Positions 45,698 to 57,314 are shown, numbered from the stretch's first letter. The stretch: 61,138 bases of DNA from Chara braunii (GCA_003427395.1 BFEA01000959.1:159602-220739), one strand, 5' to 3'. Numbers and translations: made by a program. Notes: a model not told the origin generated them from the letters alone.

Positions 45698-48310
45698 GGC
45701 CCGCCCACCCCTGTTATCCCTGCTGAAATGGCAGATGCTAATTTGGATACACCGACTCAGCCAGAGACCATGCCAGCCACAATAAACAATGTAAACTTTA
45801 GGGAAGTGGCTGTAAGGGATGAAGGCCAGCATCCTACCAACATGGCGACTGTTGCTTCTGCTGCTGAAGGTTTACCTCCTCCACCGACACTGCTGCCACC
45901 GCCGCCTCCACCACCACCCCTACCACCCCTATCACCACCACCATCACCACCACTAACGCCACTACCACCACCACCACCACTGCCATCGCTGTCATCATCA
46001 TCAGCCTACTTCTTCTTCTTCCTCTCCCCCTACTTCCTATTCTCCCTCTCCCCCTACTTCCGCTTCTCCCTCTTCCTCCCCTCCCTCCGATACTTCCTTG
46101 TTATTGACCTCATCATCAACACATTCATGTCGGCTGAGGCATCCGCTGTCAGATCGGTTGTTACAGATGCCTCTTGGGGGGAGACATTCCCTGTCTGCAC
46201 CGCAGGCTCCAAGACAGTGGCCTCGTCGTTGAATCGCATGATCACCGCGCCCGCCACAGGGGTTAGAGATATTCTCCGACGACATGCTTGCAACTGTACG
46301 GAACGACATTGATGCTTTCAATATATGCTAGCGGGGAATAGTGCACATAGAGTCCGATGCCCATAATGTGGTGATGATTTCTTCAGTGCTGCAGGCTTGC
46401 GAGTGCACCCGACATGAGGTGCAGCTACTTGTGCAGCGTTTGCACGGCTGGCAGCCGCCCTGAACACAATTGCGGCTGATCAGCTTCCGATTCCCACATC
46501 TGGTCCACACAGTTCTCACCCATCTGACCAGCCCCTCTCTCATCCACCTAGCCCCGCTTGCTCCCCTGCCCGGAATGACACTGACTCGTCTCCTGATTAC
46601 CTGATGGAGCCCCCGGATGAAGCTCATCTCTCTCCAGAGCACATACCGGAGCCAATTGGTGAAGACCGCAATGATTCTCCGCCACCAGTGCAACCTGCAG
46701 AATCGAACGAGTCTCCCCCTGCCGTGAACGTATCCCCCATGCAACCTGCGGAATCAGACAATGTCATGGGCGCTGTGCGTACTATGCCATTAAAGTATGT
46801 CTCCTTGCGTACAATTCCATACTGTTTCTGATTTCTCAGACGTTCTTCGCTGGATAGAAAAAGAGCTCTGTCGTCTGCCCAGAGCATTGCACCTGGTGTG
46901 AACATAGAAGTCCTGCCTATGACATTTATGGGTAGGCGACTGCAATTCCAGCCTGCTCCGAAAAACCACGTGCCAGACAGCGATCCTAATATTCGGGCAT
47001 AATCTTATATCGTCCAGGTCATTTCAGTGCTCTTACCTTTGCAGATTGTTCATGGATCCTATGGGACAATGGGGGTTAGGGTGCACACAGTGGGAAGTAT
47101 CAGCTCTTTCTATCACCAAATGCTGGAGAATCATTCAGTCTGGCTCAGCCATCAGGAACAGTATGTCGATGAGCACTTGCAAGCACTCCACCCCCTGGAG
47201 AGCAATCCGGCAGATTCTACAACAAAAAGTGAAAGGGCGTCTCCAGAGGATGGTGGCTGTGCCCTCCCGTTGTGTTGTCGCACAAGTGCAGTTCGGTCGG
47301 CATGTACACGGCATAGCCTCTGCTCCGAACACTATGAAGGGATGGTCACTGCTAGCCTCTCACATGAAAACTGTGATCCCCTGTCCTGTTTTATCCCCCT
47401 CACCCCCTGATCACTTGCCCAGAATGCCGTTGTGCCCTTGATCCGTTATGCTTAAATAACTGTGCACGTCAGGCTTCCATACTAATGGCATGTCGGCAAC
47501 ATGCCATGTGTCGTCAATGCTTCCAGGAAGCTGTCATAGAAAGTATGTGTCTTTACTGTGTGGACTATCCCCGGTGCCATCACGCTCCACATCCTCTCCT
47601 AGCATGTCCCAGATGCAGTAGTGGTCATACACCTACGACAACCGCTGACGTATCTCCCTCTTTCTTGCCAGACGAAAGACAGACACAGCAGTCCGAGAAG
47701 GAAAATGGACTTCTATGTGAACCACCGGCAGAGTGATGCGCTCATAGTTTATCACCACCAGGGCAAGTTGTTGCTGACCAAATCCTGCAGCAGATGAACG
47801 CCCTTGTTTTGGACCAATCCTCCGTGTCGTCGTCTGCCCATAGCAGATGAACGCCCTTGTTTTGGACCAATCCTCCCTGTCGTCGTCTGCCCATAGAGAA
47901 GGAATAAATACAGATGAAGCCCAAGAAAGATGCTCCATGCTGCTTTGTGATGACCCACCGGAGATTTAACTTAACAAGTGGTTCGCATGCATTGTGCCGT
48001 GAGGATTATGAAGGGATGTCCATGCGAGTTTTAGCTTCCATACGCACGACGACAGTCAGTACTGTACTCATGTATGGGACCCTGACATGTCATGTCCAAT
48101 TTGTAGACGGGCTGGAACGGCAATGCCTGTGTAATTGTGGTCAACGTGCCTCTGTGTTCCTAGAATGTAGGAGCCGCGTAGCCTGTGACATCTGTCTGTG
48201 CCGTGCCATTTGATGCAGCAACTGTGACTGCGAGAATTGGATGCGGTGGTTCCATAGTCCAAACCCGAACCGGTGCTGTCCGGTCTGTAGGAGTGGCCGC
48301 TTGCCATAGG
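45698..48310 (+). pseudogene. RING-like cysteine-rich reading region, copy 1 (frameshifted)
   Basis: In order: a proline-rich frame (45698-46130) with GQHPTNMATV and long P runs; a helical piece VVMISSVLQACECTRHEVQL near 46360; a P/S/E-rich frame ending at 46831; and cysteine-rich modules from 47240. These read CCRTSAVRSACTRHSLCSEH, then after a +1 shift near 47390 ITCPECRCALDPLC and ACRQHAMCRQCF with LLACPRC. The C-x-H-x2-C-x2-C...C-x2-C spacing is that of a RING finger. A further module (47914-48310) has LECRSRVACDIC and CCPVCRSG. The paralogue lies at 52.6-53.8 kb. Unspliced introns could explain some frame changes, but the shift inside the RING suggests decay. Function unknown; RING folds are usually E3 ubiquitin ligases. 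Confidence 0.5.
47780..47897. repeat. 53-bp tandem duplication in copy 1
   Basis: gcagatgaacgcccttgttt through cgtcgtctgcccata occurs twice in a row, almost identical. Confidence 0.9.
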
Positions 48311-48895
48311 CATTAACTGCTCCTCAACCCAACATGTTCCCCTCCACTCCCTTTCAGCTACTAACAAATACATACGAATGAGCGTTGTTAATAGAACAGA
48401 AGATATGAAGATCAGAAATGAAATGAACGCAAGTATGAAGACGGACGGACAGAAAGACTAAAATGAACGCAAGTATGAAGATGGACGGACAGAAAGACCA
48501 AGTATAAGCTGAAGATCTGAAGTGAAATGAACTGGAGTATGAAGGCCTGAAGAGAAATGCACAGGAGTATACCATCCCTTTTACTCTGCCTCCTGAAATA
48601 ACATGCAAGTGGGCCGTTAAGGTGCACAGGGATGTGGGCAGCTGCTGCTCAACCACAATCAACGTGGGCAGCCTTGTAGGCAGGAGGCACAGTAAAAGGG
48701 GATCTGCAAGGAAAACTGGATTAGGTACCCCAAGGACAACTAATAATTGCATAATTATAAAATTGCTGTAATATGTTGGACTGTGACTGTCTCATCTCAA
48801 ATGCTCTCGTTGTCTGCAATACGACACAGACTGCTTTGATTCTGAATCTATTCATCTGGGTGGAATTGGGGCTGTTGTGGGGAAAATCTATATAA
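48311..48895. other. Intron sequence with a 42-bp tandem repeat
   Basis: aaatgaacgcaagtatgaag with gacggacagaaagac is present twice at about 48417-48500, with a third diverged copy after it. No gene is seen. Confidence 0.5.
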
Positions 48896-48899
48896 CACA

Positions 48900-48979
<80 letters not shown>

Positions 48980-49090
48980 GTGTTGGGATTAGCTATCGGC
49001 AGTTTGGTTGCACTAGGTACCGGTTGGCCGGCTGTGCGGGGCAGTACTGGGTGCACCAGAGCACCAGAGAGTACTGTATCGCCAGAGCAC

Positions 49091-49157
<67 letters not shown>

Positions 49158-49260
49158 GTGTTGGGATTAGCCATCGGCAGTTTGGTTGCACTAGGTACCG
49201 GTTGGCCGGCTGTGCGGGGCAGTACTGGGTGCACCAGAGAGTACTGTATCGCCAGAGCCG
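48896..49260. repeat. (CA)n/(GA)n and two direct repeats of about 110 bp
   Basis: A (CA)n-(GA)n block (48897-48975) and a second (GA)n block (49096-49153) each precede a copy of the same segment (gaggacgtgttgggattagc through actgtatcgccagagc). The pair is a large tandem duplication whose unit includes its microsatellite. Confidence 0.85.
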
Positions 49261-50116
49261 ATACTCGTGATTTGTCCTGCTTGAACTGCGGATAGCGAAT
49301 TGTGGCTGTCTCAACTGACGGTCCGAGTTCTGATTGCACTTAAAACTCGGCCCAAGACTGAACAGTGAACTTGTGTTTTGATTGCATTTTCAAACTTGGT
49401 TTTGTCTCCGGTGTAGATGACCATAGAAAAAGATGGCATTCCTCTCAGTAGTACTGTATTCTTCCCTCAAGGCACCGGCATATAAATGGGAGAGAATAAG
49501 CCACCGACCCAGGACCATCCAATTTTACAAGCAGAGTGGTCAGGATGTTCACGGTGATTGAACAAGGAGGGTCATCGACGCTTACGGTCCCCACATCCCG
49601 ATCCATGAATTGGCTAGCGGCGGGGACGCAGGGAACACAGACCTAAGTACCGCGTACTTTTGTTTTCTGAGAAACACAAGTGTTTGAGATCTTACAGGCA
49701 GGGGCAGGAACATAACTGGACCAGCTGCTCCTTCTGGATCGTCTTGGGCCATGATGGCTGACTATTGAATTATAACTGGACCAGCTGCTCCTTTTTTTTT
49801 TTTTTTGGAATGCTGATCGGTGTTGCTGTGGATCAGTTCTGAACTACGGGACGTCTTCACCCAAATAGAACGCCCGGTCATTAAAGCTGTATTCAGGGCT
49901 ACTTTCAGACCAGAAGCGATAATGACAGGCCGTTTTCTGGTGAAGACGGTAGTGAAAACAAAGCTGATGAAGGTGCAAGATGTGGTAAAATGTAGTGATG
50001 AAATTCTGAAGATTGCCTGTTGTAGGCCAGTTGATGGTGTGGATGTGGAATGAGGTGGTGTCTCTCTGAATTTGGAAAGAGTTGATGACGATCGCTATTT
50101 TTGCAGTTGTTTGTTC
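49261..50116. other. Intron sequence, no supportable gene
   Basis: It includes a duplicated phrase ataactggaccagctgctcc (49711 and 49772), the second followed by a T run. No recognised domain. Confidence 0.4.
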
Positions 50117-50336
50117 AAGTGTGTTTTTGATCGAGAGCTTATGGTATGAGTTCATTGTCTAAAAGCAGGAGAAGTTGAACGTGTGGAATTCCCTCTAAGA
50201 AAGCAATTATATATACAATTACAATCAAGTGTGTTTTTGATCGAGAGCTTATGGTACGAGTTCATTGTCTAAAAGCAGGAGAAGTTGAACGTGTGGAATT
50301 CCCTCTAAGAAAGCAATTATATATACAATTACAATC
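50117..50336. repeat. 110-bp tandem repeat, two copies
   Basis: caagtgtgtttttgatcgag through ttatatatacaattacaat is repeated at 50117 and 50227 with almost no difference, so the duplication is recent. Confidence 0.95.
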
Positions 50337-50596
50337 AATTCAATAAATACAGTCGCGGAATCTATTGAATTTAAATTAAATTAAAGACTTCCAAATAATA
50401 ACCAAATTTCCCCCATATCACATGAGTACAGTTCTTTTTTGGATTTTAAGGCTGAAAGACAATGGAATGGTCTGTAAAATGAGTACAGTTCAGAGTAGGG
50501 AGGGTTGATTCACCTGGTAGGTACTTTTCCTTATTTTATTGTTTATATGGTATATATTTGTAAATCTAAATATATAAATAAATGTATGTGTTCTAC

Positions 50597-50634
50597 CCCT
50601 TGATGTGTTTTGAAACTTCGATGAAAGTCTGTCA
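50597..50634 (+). ncRNA. Hammerhead ribozyme remnant H0
   Basis: ttgatgtgttttgaaacttc followed by gatgaaagtctgtcac matches the 3' half of the hammerhead units at 52-54 kb (stem II, GAAA, stem III). Stem I and the cleavage site are lost. The sequence after it (ctctcgtcctttccttgctt) also resembles the tail of those units. Confidence 0.5.
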
Positions 50635-50724
50635 CAGCGCCCAGTCTCTCGTCCTTTCCTTGCTTTCTGCCTACAGTTCATTGGCTAGTTCTATATGACC
50701 ACATATGTTTTTACATATATCGGG

Positions 50725-50882
50725 TTGAACCACCAGTACTTCCTAAAGTCGTGCCTGTTAACAAGCCAGGATTTTAGGAAATGTAGGGGTCACAACAGGA
50801 GCGCCCAAATTCATCCGACTAGAAATGTTTCTACTCTAATTTTTCCCACGGCTGATAGCTGGGCCAAGTACTGGTGGTTTAA
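50725..50882. mobile_element. Small inverted-repeat element, CCACCAGTA family, copy 2
   Basis: Ends ttgaaccaccagtacttcc and aagtactggtggtttaa. The interior shares ggagcgcccaaattcatccg and actagaaatgtttct with copy 1 at 8597-8748. Confidence 0.8.
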
Positions 50883-51246
50883 TCCTCCTGACGAGTTGGT
50901 GTCAGGGGGGAGGGGGGGCGTGAGGGTCGGGTTATTGGTGGCTGGGGAAGTAAGTTTTTTTGAGGGGTGCGGACCAATCGACTGTCAGGTACTGAGGGGT
51001 TGAACGGTCGGCTGGTCGGCAGCCGGCAAATCCAGGGCCACTGGCCGTATATGTGACTACTCTGCATGTTTTTGAATGTATTCAAGCATCCTTCAGGTCT
51101 GGTCCAGTCAGCATGAGGTTGCCCTCTCACATTTCAGCCTTGCGAAAATGCCCTGATGCAATGGTCAGTTCTGCGAGAAGAATCACTGCATCAGGCCTTG
51201 CTTCACTACATAATGTTTGGGACTTTTCTGGAGATGGTAGTTGTTT

Positions 51247-51505
51247 TGATTCATCTGGAATGTTGGATGGCCTGGAATGTATCGGAACCTTCAAACAGTA
51301 CAGATACATGGAGAGATGTTGTGTAGTGGAGCGGTGTGGCAAAATGTATCTGGAGATTACCATTATTATTAGAGTTTCATCCGGAATGTTGGATGACCTG
51401 GAATGTATCGGAACCATCAAACAGTACAGATACATGGCGAGATGTTGTGTAGTGGAGCGGTGTGGCGAATTGTATCTGGAGATGACTAATATTATTAGAG
51501 AGGAA
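51247..51505. repeat. 129-bp tandem repeat, two copies
   Basis: Both copies contain ggaatgttggatg, cctggaatgtatcggaacc, aaacagtacagatacatgg and tgtgtagtggagcggtgtgg. The unit is 43 codons long, so the frame stays open through both. Confidence 0.9.
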
Positions 51506-51599
51506 GAGGGAAACCAACGTCCAAATGTCCTTTGTGGGAACACAAAGCGCCCTCGTCATGACTAGTTTTGCAAAGTGGCCGTTACTGTCATGGTGAGGG

Positions 51600-52160
51600 G
51601 GTGTTGCGTCCGTTGCAAGGGACTTTTCGGAGTTTTCATACAGTGACGTGGCCCCTTTTTCCCTTTTTCTTTGCAGACGGAAATCTTTTCCAGGTGAGGG
51701 GTTGGGCGTGCCACCATGCCCCACCCCTCTGATGTTTATTTGTGAACCCCTATTTTGGCGGTGTCCATATGAAGTGTGTGTGCTGGATGCTGCACGTGCA
51801 TGCCACGCGTGCATGAGGTGTGCCATGCGTGGAGTGTATTTTCTGGCCGGGATAGACATACCTTTGTTTCATGGGTGTTTTGCTGGCTCGCTGCGGGGAG
51901 TGAACCGGAATCTGTCGAGTTTTACCTCTGATGATGTTCACAATGAGATGGACACGACTTGCTGGAGGCAGCACCCACATTTGTACTCGAGCAGACACTT
52001 CGCGTCTGATCTATCGCCAGAGTGGAGCCAAAGGCGCAACGGGAAGCAGAAGCCTCTCTTATTTGACATTTAAGGCCGAAGGATGATTCATATATGAGAA
52101 TTGACTCGACTCATGCTCGGTGAACTTTTCATCACACGTACCTTGAGGGCAGCGGTTGGT
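51600..52160 (+). repeat. Upstream part of the hammerhead-bearing repeat family
   Basis: 51840-51925 (ctggccgggatagacatacc, tgggtgttttgctggctcg) matches 54310-54410 (ttggctgtgatagac, tggtgttttgctggcttg). 52130-52165 (gcagcggttggtgcgcacct) matches 54040-54070. The ribozyme units therefore belong to a longer repeated sequence. Confidence 0.6.
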
Positions 52161-52164
52161 GCGC

Positions 52165-52340
52165 ACCTCAGGGTGTCAGTTATTGAGCAGTCGTTAATGC
52201 TTAACTGTCATTGGGGCTAGGGTGAATAATCGCTCGCAGTATCATCGGTTTGGGGACCCTGCATACCGTAGAGGGTTCAGCCTCTCAATGAGTCTGTGAA
52301 ACTCTGATGAAAGAGTCTGTCAAGGACCCTCATTGTGTCC
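52165..52340 (+). ncRNA. Hammerhead unit H1 (mutated core)
   Basis: The unit starts gggtgtcagttattgagcag. At 52270-52320 it holds stem I (gagg/cctc around gttcag), tcaatga in place of the CTGATGA core, a stem II around tgaaact, and gaaagagtctgt. The altered core and mismatched stem III predict no activity. Confidence 0.6.
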
Positions 52341-52351
52341 TCTTCTCCCTC

Positions 52352-52512
52352 AGGGTGTCAGTTATTGAGCAGTCGTTAATGCTTAACTGTCATTGGGGTT
52401 CGGGTGAATTATCGCTCACAGTATCATCGGTTTGGGGACCTTGCATACCGTAGAGGGTTCAGCCTCTCAATGAGTCTGTGAAACTCTGATGAAAGAGTCT
52501 GTCAAGGACCCT
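52352..52512 (+). ncRNA. Hammerhead unit H2 (mutated core)
   Basis: Nearly identical tandem copy of H1, with the ribozyme region at 52443-52503 and the same tcaatga core change. H1 and H2 therefore derive from one mutated parent by local duplication. Confidence 0.6.
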
Positions 52513-52585
52513 CATGTGGTGTCCTCTTCTCCCTCTCTGTCTACGGCTCACTGATCAGTTCCCTATGCCGATCTGTATAACTCTG

Positions 52586-52640
52586 CAGACTGTAGAGGGT
52601 TCAGCCTCCTGATGAGTCGGTGAAACTCCGATGTCATAGC
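52586..52640 (+). ncRNA. Hammerhead unit H3 (5' half intact, GAAA lost)
   Basis: Stem III 5' strand cagactg (52586-52592), cleavage-site gta, stem I gagg/cctc (52595-52608), core ctgatga (52609-52615), and stem II gtcgg/ccgat (52616-52632) are perfect. The following gaaac is replaced by gtcat, so the catalytic core is broken. Confidence 0.75.
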
Positions 52641-52643
52641 CCT

Positions 52644-53830
52644 TCATTTGCTATCCTGCGGCTCACTCGGCAGTTCTCTATGATATATAATATACAACAC
52701 GATCTTGGTGATCTGCAAATTGTTGGCCAGCATCCAACAAACCAGTCTGAGAACCTGTGTGGTCTGATGGCAACTAATATGTCTTCACATTCTCCGCCGC
52801 CCGTTTTATACACCATCAGGCTTCCTTGCAATCGCCCTTCAGCTTGATGCTGATCTTCCCCAAATACAGCCAGAGGATTGTAATTATACCAGCGAAGGAG
52901 GCTTTATCATTGCTGTCCTACAAGTAGCACTCAAGGATCGTCAACTTGAACTACGCAATGCTCGAGCAGGTGAGTGGTTTAATCCTCCATCCCACATATC
53001 TGCCTGCAATGTGCACGGGCCTGGCCATTCCATGGCCATTGTACATGCCTCTGACCACTGGGAGCTGTGGGACAACGGCACCATGGTCCATGCCATGACT
53101 GATGTCACCGATTTCTTACAAAATGATGCTGTTTTCACAACAAACGGTCCGCAAGCTCTTTTATGTCGAAGATCATTCCTCTTGCCCCGAGCTGCAGCAA
53201 GACAATGTACCAACACTCTGCGACCTTCTCCTTTGCACAGCTACAGACGCTGTTACACTCAGCTGTAGCTGCCATCGTCTCTGTCACAATCACTACAGGG
53301 ACATGGTTTCTCCATCCATGTGTGCAGAGGACTGTCCCTCCATTCCTGACTGCAGGCACCCTCCCCATCCGGACACTATATGTCCATTTTGCGGCCATCG
53401 GCGCTATGCTGAGTGCATGGTCTTTTGTGGTGACCGTTCGTCCTTCATTTTGGCCGGCAAACAACATGCCATTTGTTGGGGGTGTATGGTGGGCATGCTC
53501 AATGCCAGCCGTCGTGGCAATTGTTGCACTGAGAATGCTCAGCTAGGTCTTTCATGCGTTCGTCCACCTCGTCCTTACAATTTATGTCCTCTCTGTCGTC
53601 AAGGACAGAGAGGGTCATTATGGTATACTCTTTTGCCTTTAGCTTCTCTCCACACTCCGTCGTTATGGTATACTCTTTTGCCCTTAGCTTTTCTCCACAC
53701 TCCGTACTGCCTCTTACTTTCCCTTTACCGTTCTTTGTTTGTCTGCTGTCCATCTCTCCTCCCTGTGTTTATCCCCTCCCCATTCACTCTGCCTCTTTCT
53801 CATGGCGTACAAGTGGGCTGTTATGGTGCA
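52644..53830 (+). CDS. RING-like cysteine-rich protein region, copy 2
   Basis: Upstream pieces: DLQIVGQHPTNQSENL, then GGFIIAVLQVALKDRQLEL ending at a donor-like cag|gtgagt near 52970. Then a long frame opens at 53102. From that ATG, module 1 is C40-x4-C45, SCSCHRLCHNHY (C55, C57, C61, H64) and ICPFC (C94, C97). Module 2 is C104-x3-C108, QHAICWGC (H121, C124, C127) and LCPLC (C161, C164). Both have RING-like spacing. The frame then runs into a duplicated slwytllpla phrase and pyrimidine-rich DNA. It parallels copy 1 block by block. Hammerhead units stand on both sides (H1-H3 and H4-H5). I do not recognise the family; a ubiquitin-ligase fold is the likeliest. Confidence 0.5.
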
Positions 53831-54143
53831 CGTGGATGGGGGCAGCTCGCACTCAACTTCGTCAACGTGGCGAGCCTTGTACGTGAGAGGCACGGTGAAG
53901 GGGGAGTTAAAAGAAGAATCAGAAAAATGAATGGTTTCAGTGTGCCCTTCATGTTTGTTTTGTTTTTTAATTTTTAATTTTTGCCGTCTGTTTTGCAAAG
54001 TGCGCTCTTTTAGTTCATAGTTATGTGACAATATATATGAGGCAGTGGTTGGTGCCCACCTCAGGGTATCAGTTGTCGGGACACTGAACCACAACCCGCG
54101 TTAAGGTAGATTATCACTTATGGTGTAACCGGTTAGGGGATTC

Positions 54144-54190
54144 TGCAGACTGTTGAGGGTTCGGCCTCCTGATGAGTCGGTGAAATTGTT
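54144..54190 (+). ncRNA. Hammerhead unit H4 (3' truncated)
   Basis: cagactgtt, stem I gagg/cctc around gttcgg, ctgatga and gtcgg are intact. After gtgaaatt the sequence departs, so the 3' stem II strand and GAAA are missing. Confidence 0.65.
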
Positions 54191-54538
54191 TGTTGTCCTC
54201 TACTTTCTCAAGGACTTTGATATCACCCTGCTACGGTTTTCTCCAGTCTGGTTGAGCTTCTGTGGTTGGGGCCGTCACTACGCGGCCATGCTGTGCCTCT
54301 AGCTCCAGCTGGACTGTATTTTTTGGCTGTGATAGACCTTTCTTTGTTTCGTTGGTGTTTTGCTGGCTTGTGATGGGGTGTGAACCGTGCCAGCTAGAGT
54401 TTTCCATCTGGTGTGGGTGGGTGATAGTCTGCGTTGATTTTTGTCACAGGTACCAGTTGTCGGGCAGTTGTTGATGCTTAACCGCAACAGGGGTTAAGGT
54501 GGATTATCACTTACGGTGTAACCGATTAGGTGATTCTG

Positions 54539-54596
54539 CAGACTGTTGAGTGTTCAGCCTCCTGACGAGTCAGTTAAACTCGGATGAAACAGTCTG
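54539..54596 (+). ncRNA. Hammerhead ribozyme H5, complete core
   Basis: Stem III cagactg (54539-54545) pairs perfectly with cagtctg (54590-54596). The cleavage site is GUU, with predicted cutting after 54547. Stem I is gag/ctc around an 8-nt loop. The core ctgacga (54562-54568) keeps every required base, since position 7 is free. Stem II is gtcag/cggat with one mismatch. The second core strand is gaaa (54586-54589). The free ends are in stem III, so it is a type III hammerhead. It lies sense to PABP inside intron 1. All conserved catalytic nucleotides are present; activity is predicted, not shown. Confidence 0.8.
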
Positions 54597-54599
54597 TCA

Positions 54600-56050
54600 C
54601 AGACCCTTGTTTGTTATCATTGTCTCCCTCTCTGCGTACGGTTTACCAGGCAGGTCTGGTTGACGATATATATATATATTATATATATGCATATGCATAT
54701 TTGTTGATATACAATTTATATACTGTCCAGTAAACCGTAGGCAGTTGTCGTCATTTGTTATACGAGTCCAACGTCCAACATCCCTTCCCATCAACCGGCT
54801 GGTGTGCTCACTGAGAAGTTGACCAGATTGGAGCAAATGTAAACGGGAACTGCAGTGTTGGATAGCGCTTGTACCTTTTAAGGTATCGAACTACGGGTCT
54901 GCTTGACGGCTCTTTTCACATGTTTGTCTTTGATAATGTGGCCGCCTGGGACTTGTCGTTCGTTATACGAGTCCAACGTCCAACATCCCTTCCCATTAAC
55001 CGGCTGGTGTGTGTTCACTGAGAAGTTGGCCAGGTTGGAGCAAATGTAACAATTTGAGTGACGTTCAAACTGCAGCAACCACACTTTTTCACCGAATGCT
55101 GTCATGTGGGCCTCTCCCGTTCAACCCTCGCCAATGGCGGGTTAGTTGTTGAGTAGCGACTTGCATCAGTGATGCAATGATGGCCCCGCTGTCTCCAGCA
55201 TGGGCTCAGTGAAATTGAGTTCTCCATGAAGATGCGGAGTACCAGTGACTAGATGGTAAGAGCCCATGCACCTTTACTACAGGTTTGCATTGACAACTTT
55301 ACAGTAGAGGTGTCATCATTGGCTACCAAGCTTGAAATACCACCCTTGCGTGCAGGGGTATCCGACTGCCGAAACAACTGGTTTGGTACAGCCTTGCATG
55401 GTGGGTAGTTCGCATGCCTTACCTGGGGGCCTTATGGAGGACCCGGCCAGCTAATGTTTACGGAAAATCCGGCTATAAGTATTGCACCAAAATAATGACT
55501 TGCCAGTCCCTCCTATCTCCTCTAGCGTGAATGCTAGTTCTGCTGTGCTAATCTCAAGAGCTAACTCTGTCATAGCTCCAGCAGCCTGCCGGAGGGCTGG
55601 TGGTTTTACCGGGTTCTACTGGTCTTTGTTCAGGACCGTCCTGTCTATTTACAACTGGAAGCAGGCCCAACCGAGCATCCACGCCTACCATCTGATGCAG
55701 CGAGTTCTATTGGGTCTCAGATGGGAGTACTGGGTCTCACCCGAACATCCTGGAAGATTTTTGTACAAGCGCCAGGTCTTGGAGTGCCCAATGACGTGTA
55801 TGCCACCATACCAAACGGCACTATCCCAGAACAGACAACTGGCATTGTACACAAATTGGGGAAACAAATTCCTGTGATGAAGCTGATTGTGCGAGAGTGT
55901 GGGTGGGCTAGTGGAGTCTACATTGAAGCTTTTGCAGGGGTGCACTGGGGAGGTGGTTATTGCTTATGACTTAATCGTTTTCTGTGGCTTCGCGTTTCCC
56001 TCCCCCACTCGCTGTCTTTCCTGTGATTTTGCTTTCGTCCTTCATTCTGG
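54600..56050. repeat. Intron sequence with an 85-bp direct repeat
   Basis: cgttatacgagtccaacgtc through ggttggagcaaatgtaa occurs at about 54757-54842 and 54959-55048. A (TA)n-like patch lies at 54668-54690. A 131-codon frame at 55482 has no recognised domain. Confidence 0.6.
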
Positions 56051-56059
56051 CCAATGCAG

Positions 56060-56178
56060 CGGAGCGTGCGATGGAAGCCCTCAATTATACTGCCCTTAAT
56101 AGTAAACCGGTCCGAATAATGTGGTCCCATCGGGATCCTAGTACTCGGAAGAGTGGTGTCGGCAATATCTTCATAAAG
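56060..56178 (+). CDS. PAB: Poly(A)-binding protein, coding exon 2 (end of RRM1, start of RRM2)
   Basis: The exon starts after ccaatgcag in phase 1 and ends at aag|gtgagc in phase 0. With the last base of exon 1 it encodes [20 protein letters not shown], then [20 protein letters not shown]. These are the final helix and strand of RRM1, the conserved RIMWSxRDPSxRKSG linker and the RNP2 start of RRM2. The next expected residues (NLD...) are not found within the remaining 4.9 kb, so intron 2 is at least that long and the rest of the gene lies outside the window. Confidence 0.92.
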
Positions 56179-56924
56179 GTGAGCTCAGAAAGTGATCTCC
56201 TGAATCACAATTCACAGAAAAAACATTCAAGTCAATGTTCATGTTCTTTATGGTGGGGCATACTTTGTGAAGCTTTTGTCATTCTAAGTGTTCTCTAGTA
56301 CATCCATCAGATAGTCAGGGGTGCAGGGGTGATTACGTCTGTGTTGCTTTGGAGGAGTTGGCGTGCCCTGTCGTCGTAATTAGCAGGTGTGTTATGCATG
56401 CTACTACCAGCTACACTCTTCCTGTTTCCTCATGGGAGTGCACGTTTTTCTGCAGCAAGGTGTGTTGTGTAATGGTGCTTGTTTCTGGTGGATGAATTGC
56501 TTCAACAATTCGGTATTGCGGCATTCGAGATTTGAAATCCCAGAATGCGAAGTAGTAAAATTCTATAGATGGAGTGAAGCCTTGGGTTGTGACTCTTGAA
56601 CTCGTGAGGCTTGTTGAGGTGCGACTCCTGCAACTCAGAAAGTATGGACAAATGTCCTTCCTTCTCTGACTGATACCAACGAGCCCAGGTCAGTCGGTAC
56701 ACCCATGGACTGTTGAAATACAGACCCATGTTCGAGTCCAGACACAATCAGATGGCCAGAGCACAATGATTCTGAATTACCTGTGGCCAGTCAGTTCAAG
56801 GATGATATCTGAAGACCGCTACCCTTCAAAAGAAAAGAAAAGAAAAAATAGGGGCGAGTCATGATCCCGGGCCGCCCGCGGTCATATCGGCCCGACGGTC
56901 CTGATTTTCGAATGATCTTAAGAC
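56179..56924. other. PABP intron 2, first part
   Basis: Starts gtgagc. No gene is recognised. Near 56868-56930 it enters repeat sequence (gggccgcccgcgg, cggcccgacgg) that recurs at 60594-60640. Confidence 0.5.
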
Positions 56925-57138
56925 TTTAAACCACCAGTTCCTTGCCCTGCTTGAGAAAAACCACACGGCCGTATACGCGCTGCGTCGGGCAGGGTACCCA
57001 CCGGGGTGCGACCGGTAGCCCACAAAAAGCGGGTAAAAAGAAAAAGGAAAAAAAAAAGAATAAATAAAAAAACGAAACAAAACAGACCACGAAATCAAAC
57101 AGACGGGCATGCGGGAAGGAGGAAGAAAGAGAGAGAGA

Positions 57139-57184
<46 letters not shown>

Positions 57185-57270
57185 AATTACACCTCGCTCT
57201 CTCCCTCTCTCTCTCTCATGAAATGAGAACGAATCTTTTTGCGATAAGGCGGAAGATTCATTCTTATTTC

Positions 57271-57314
<44 letters not shown>

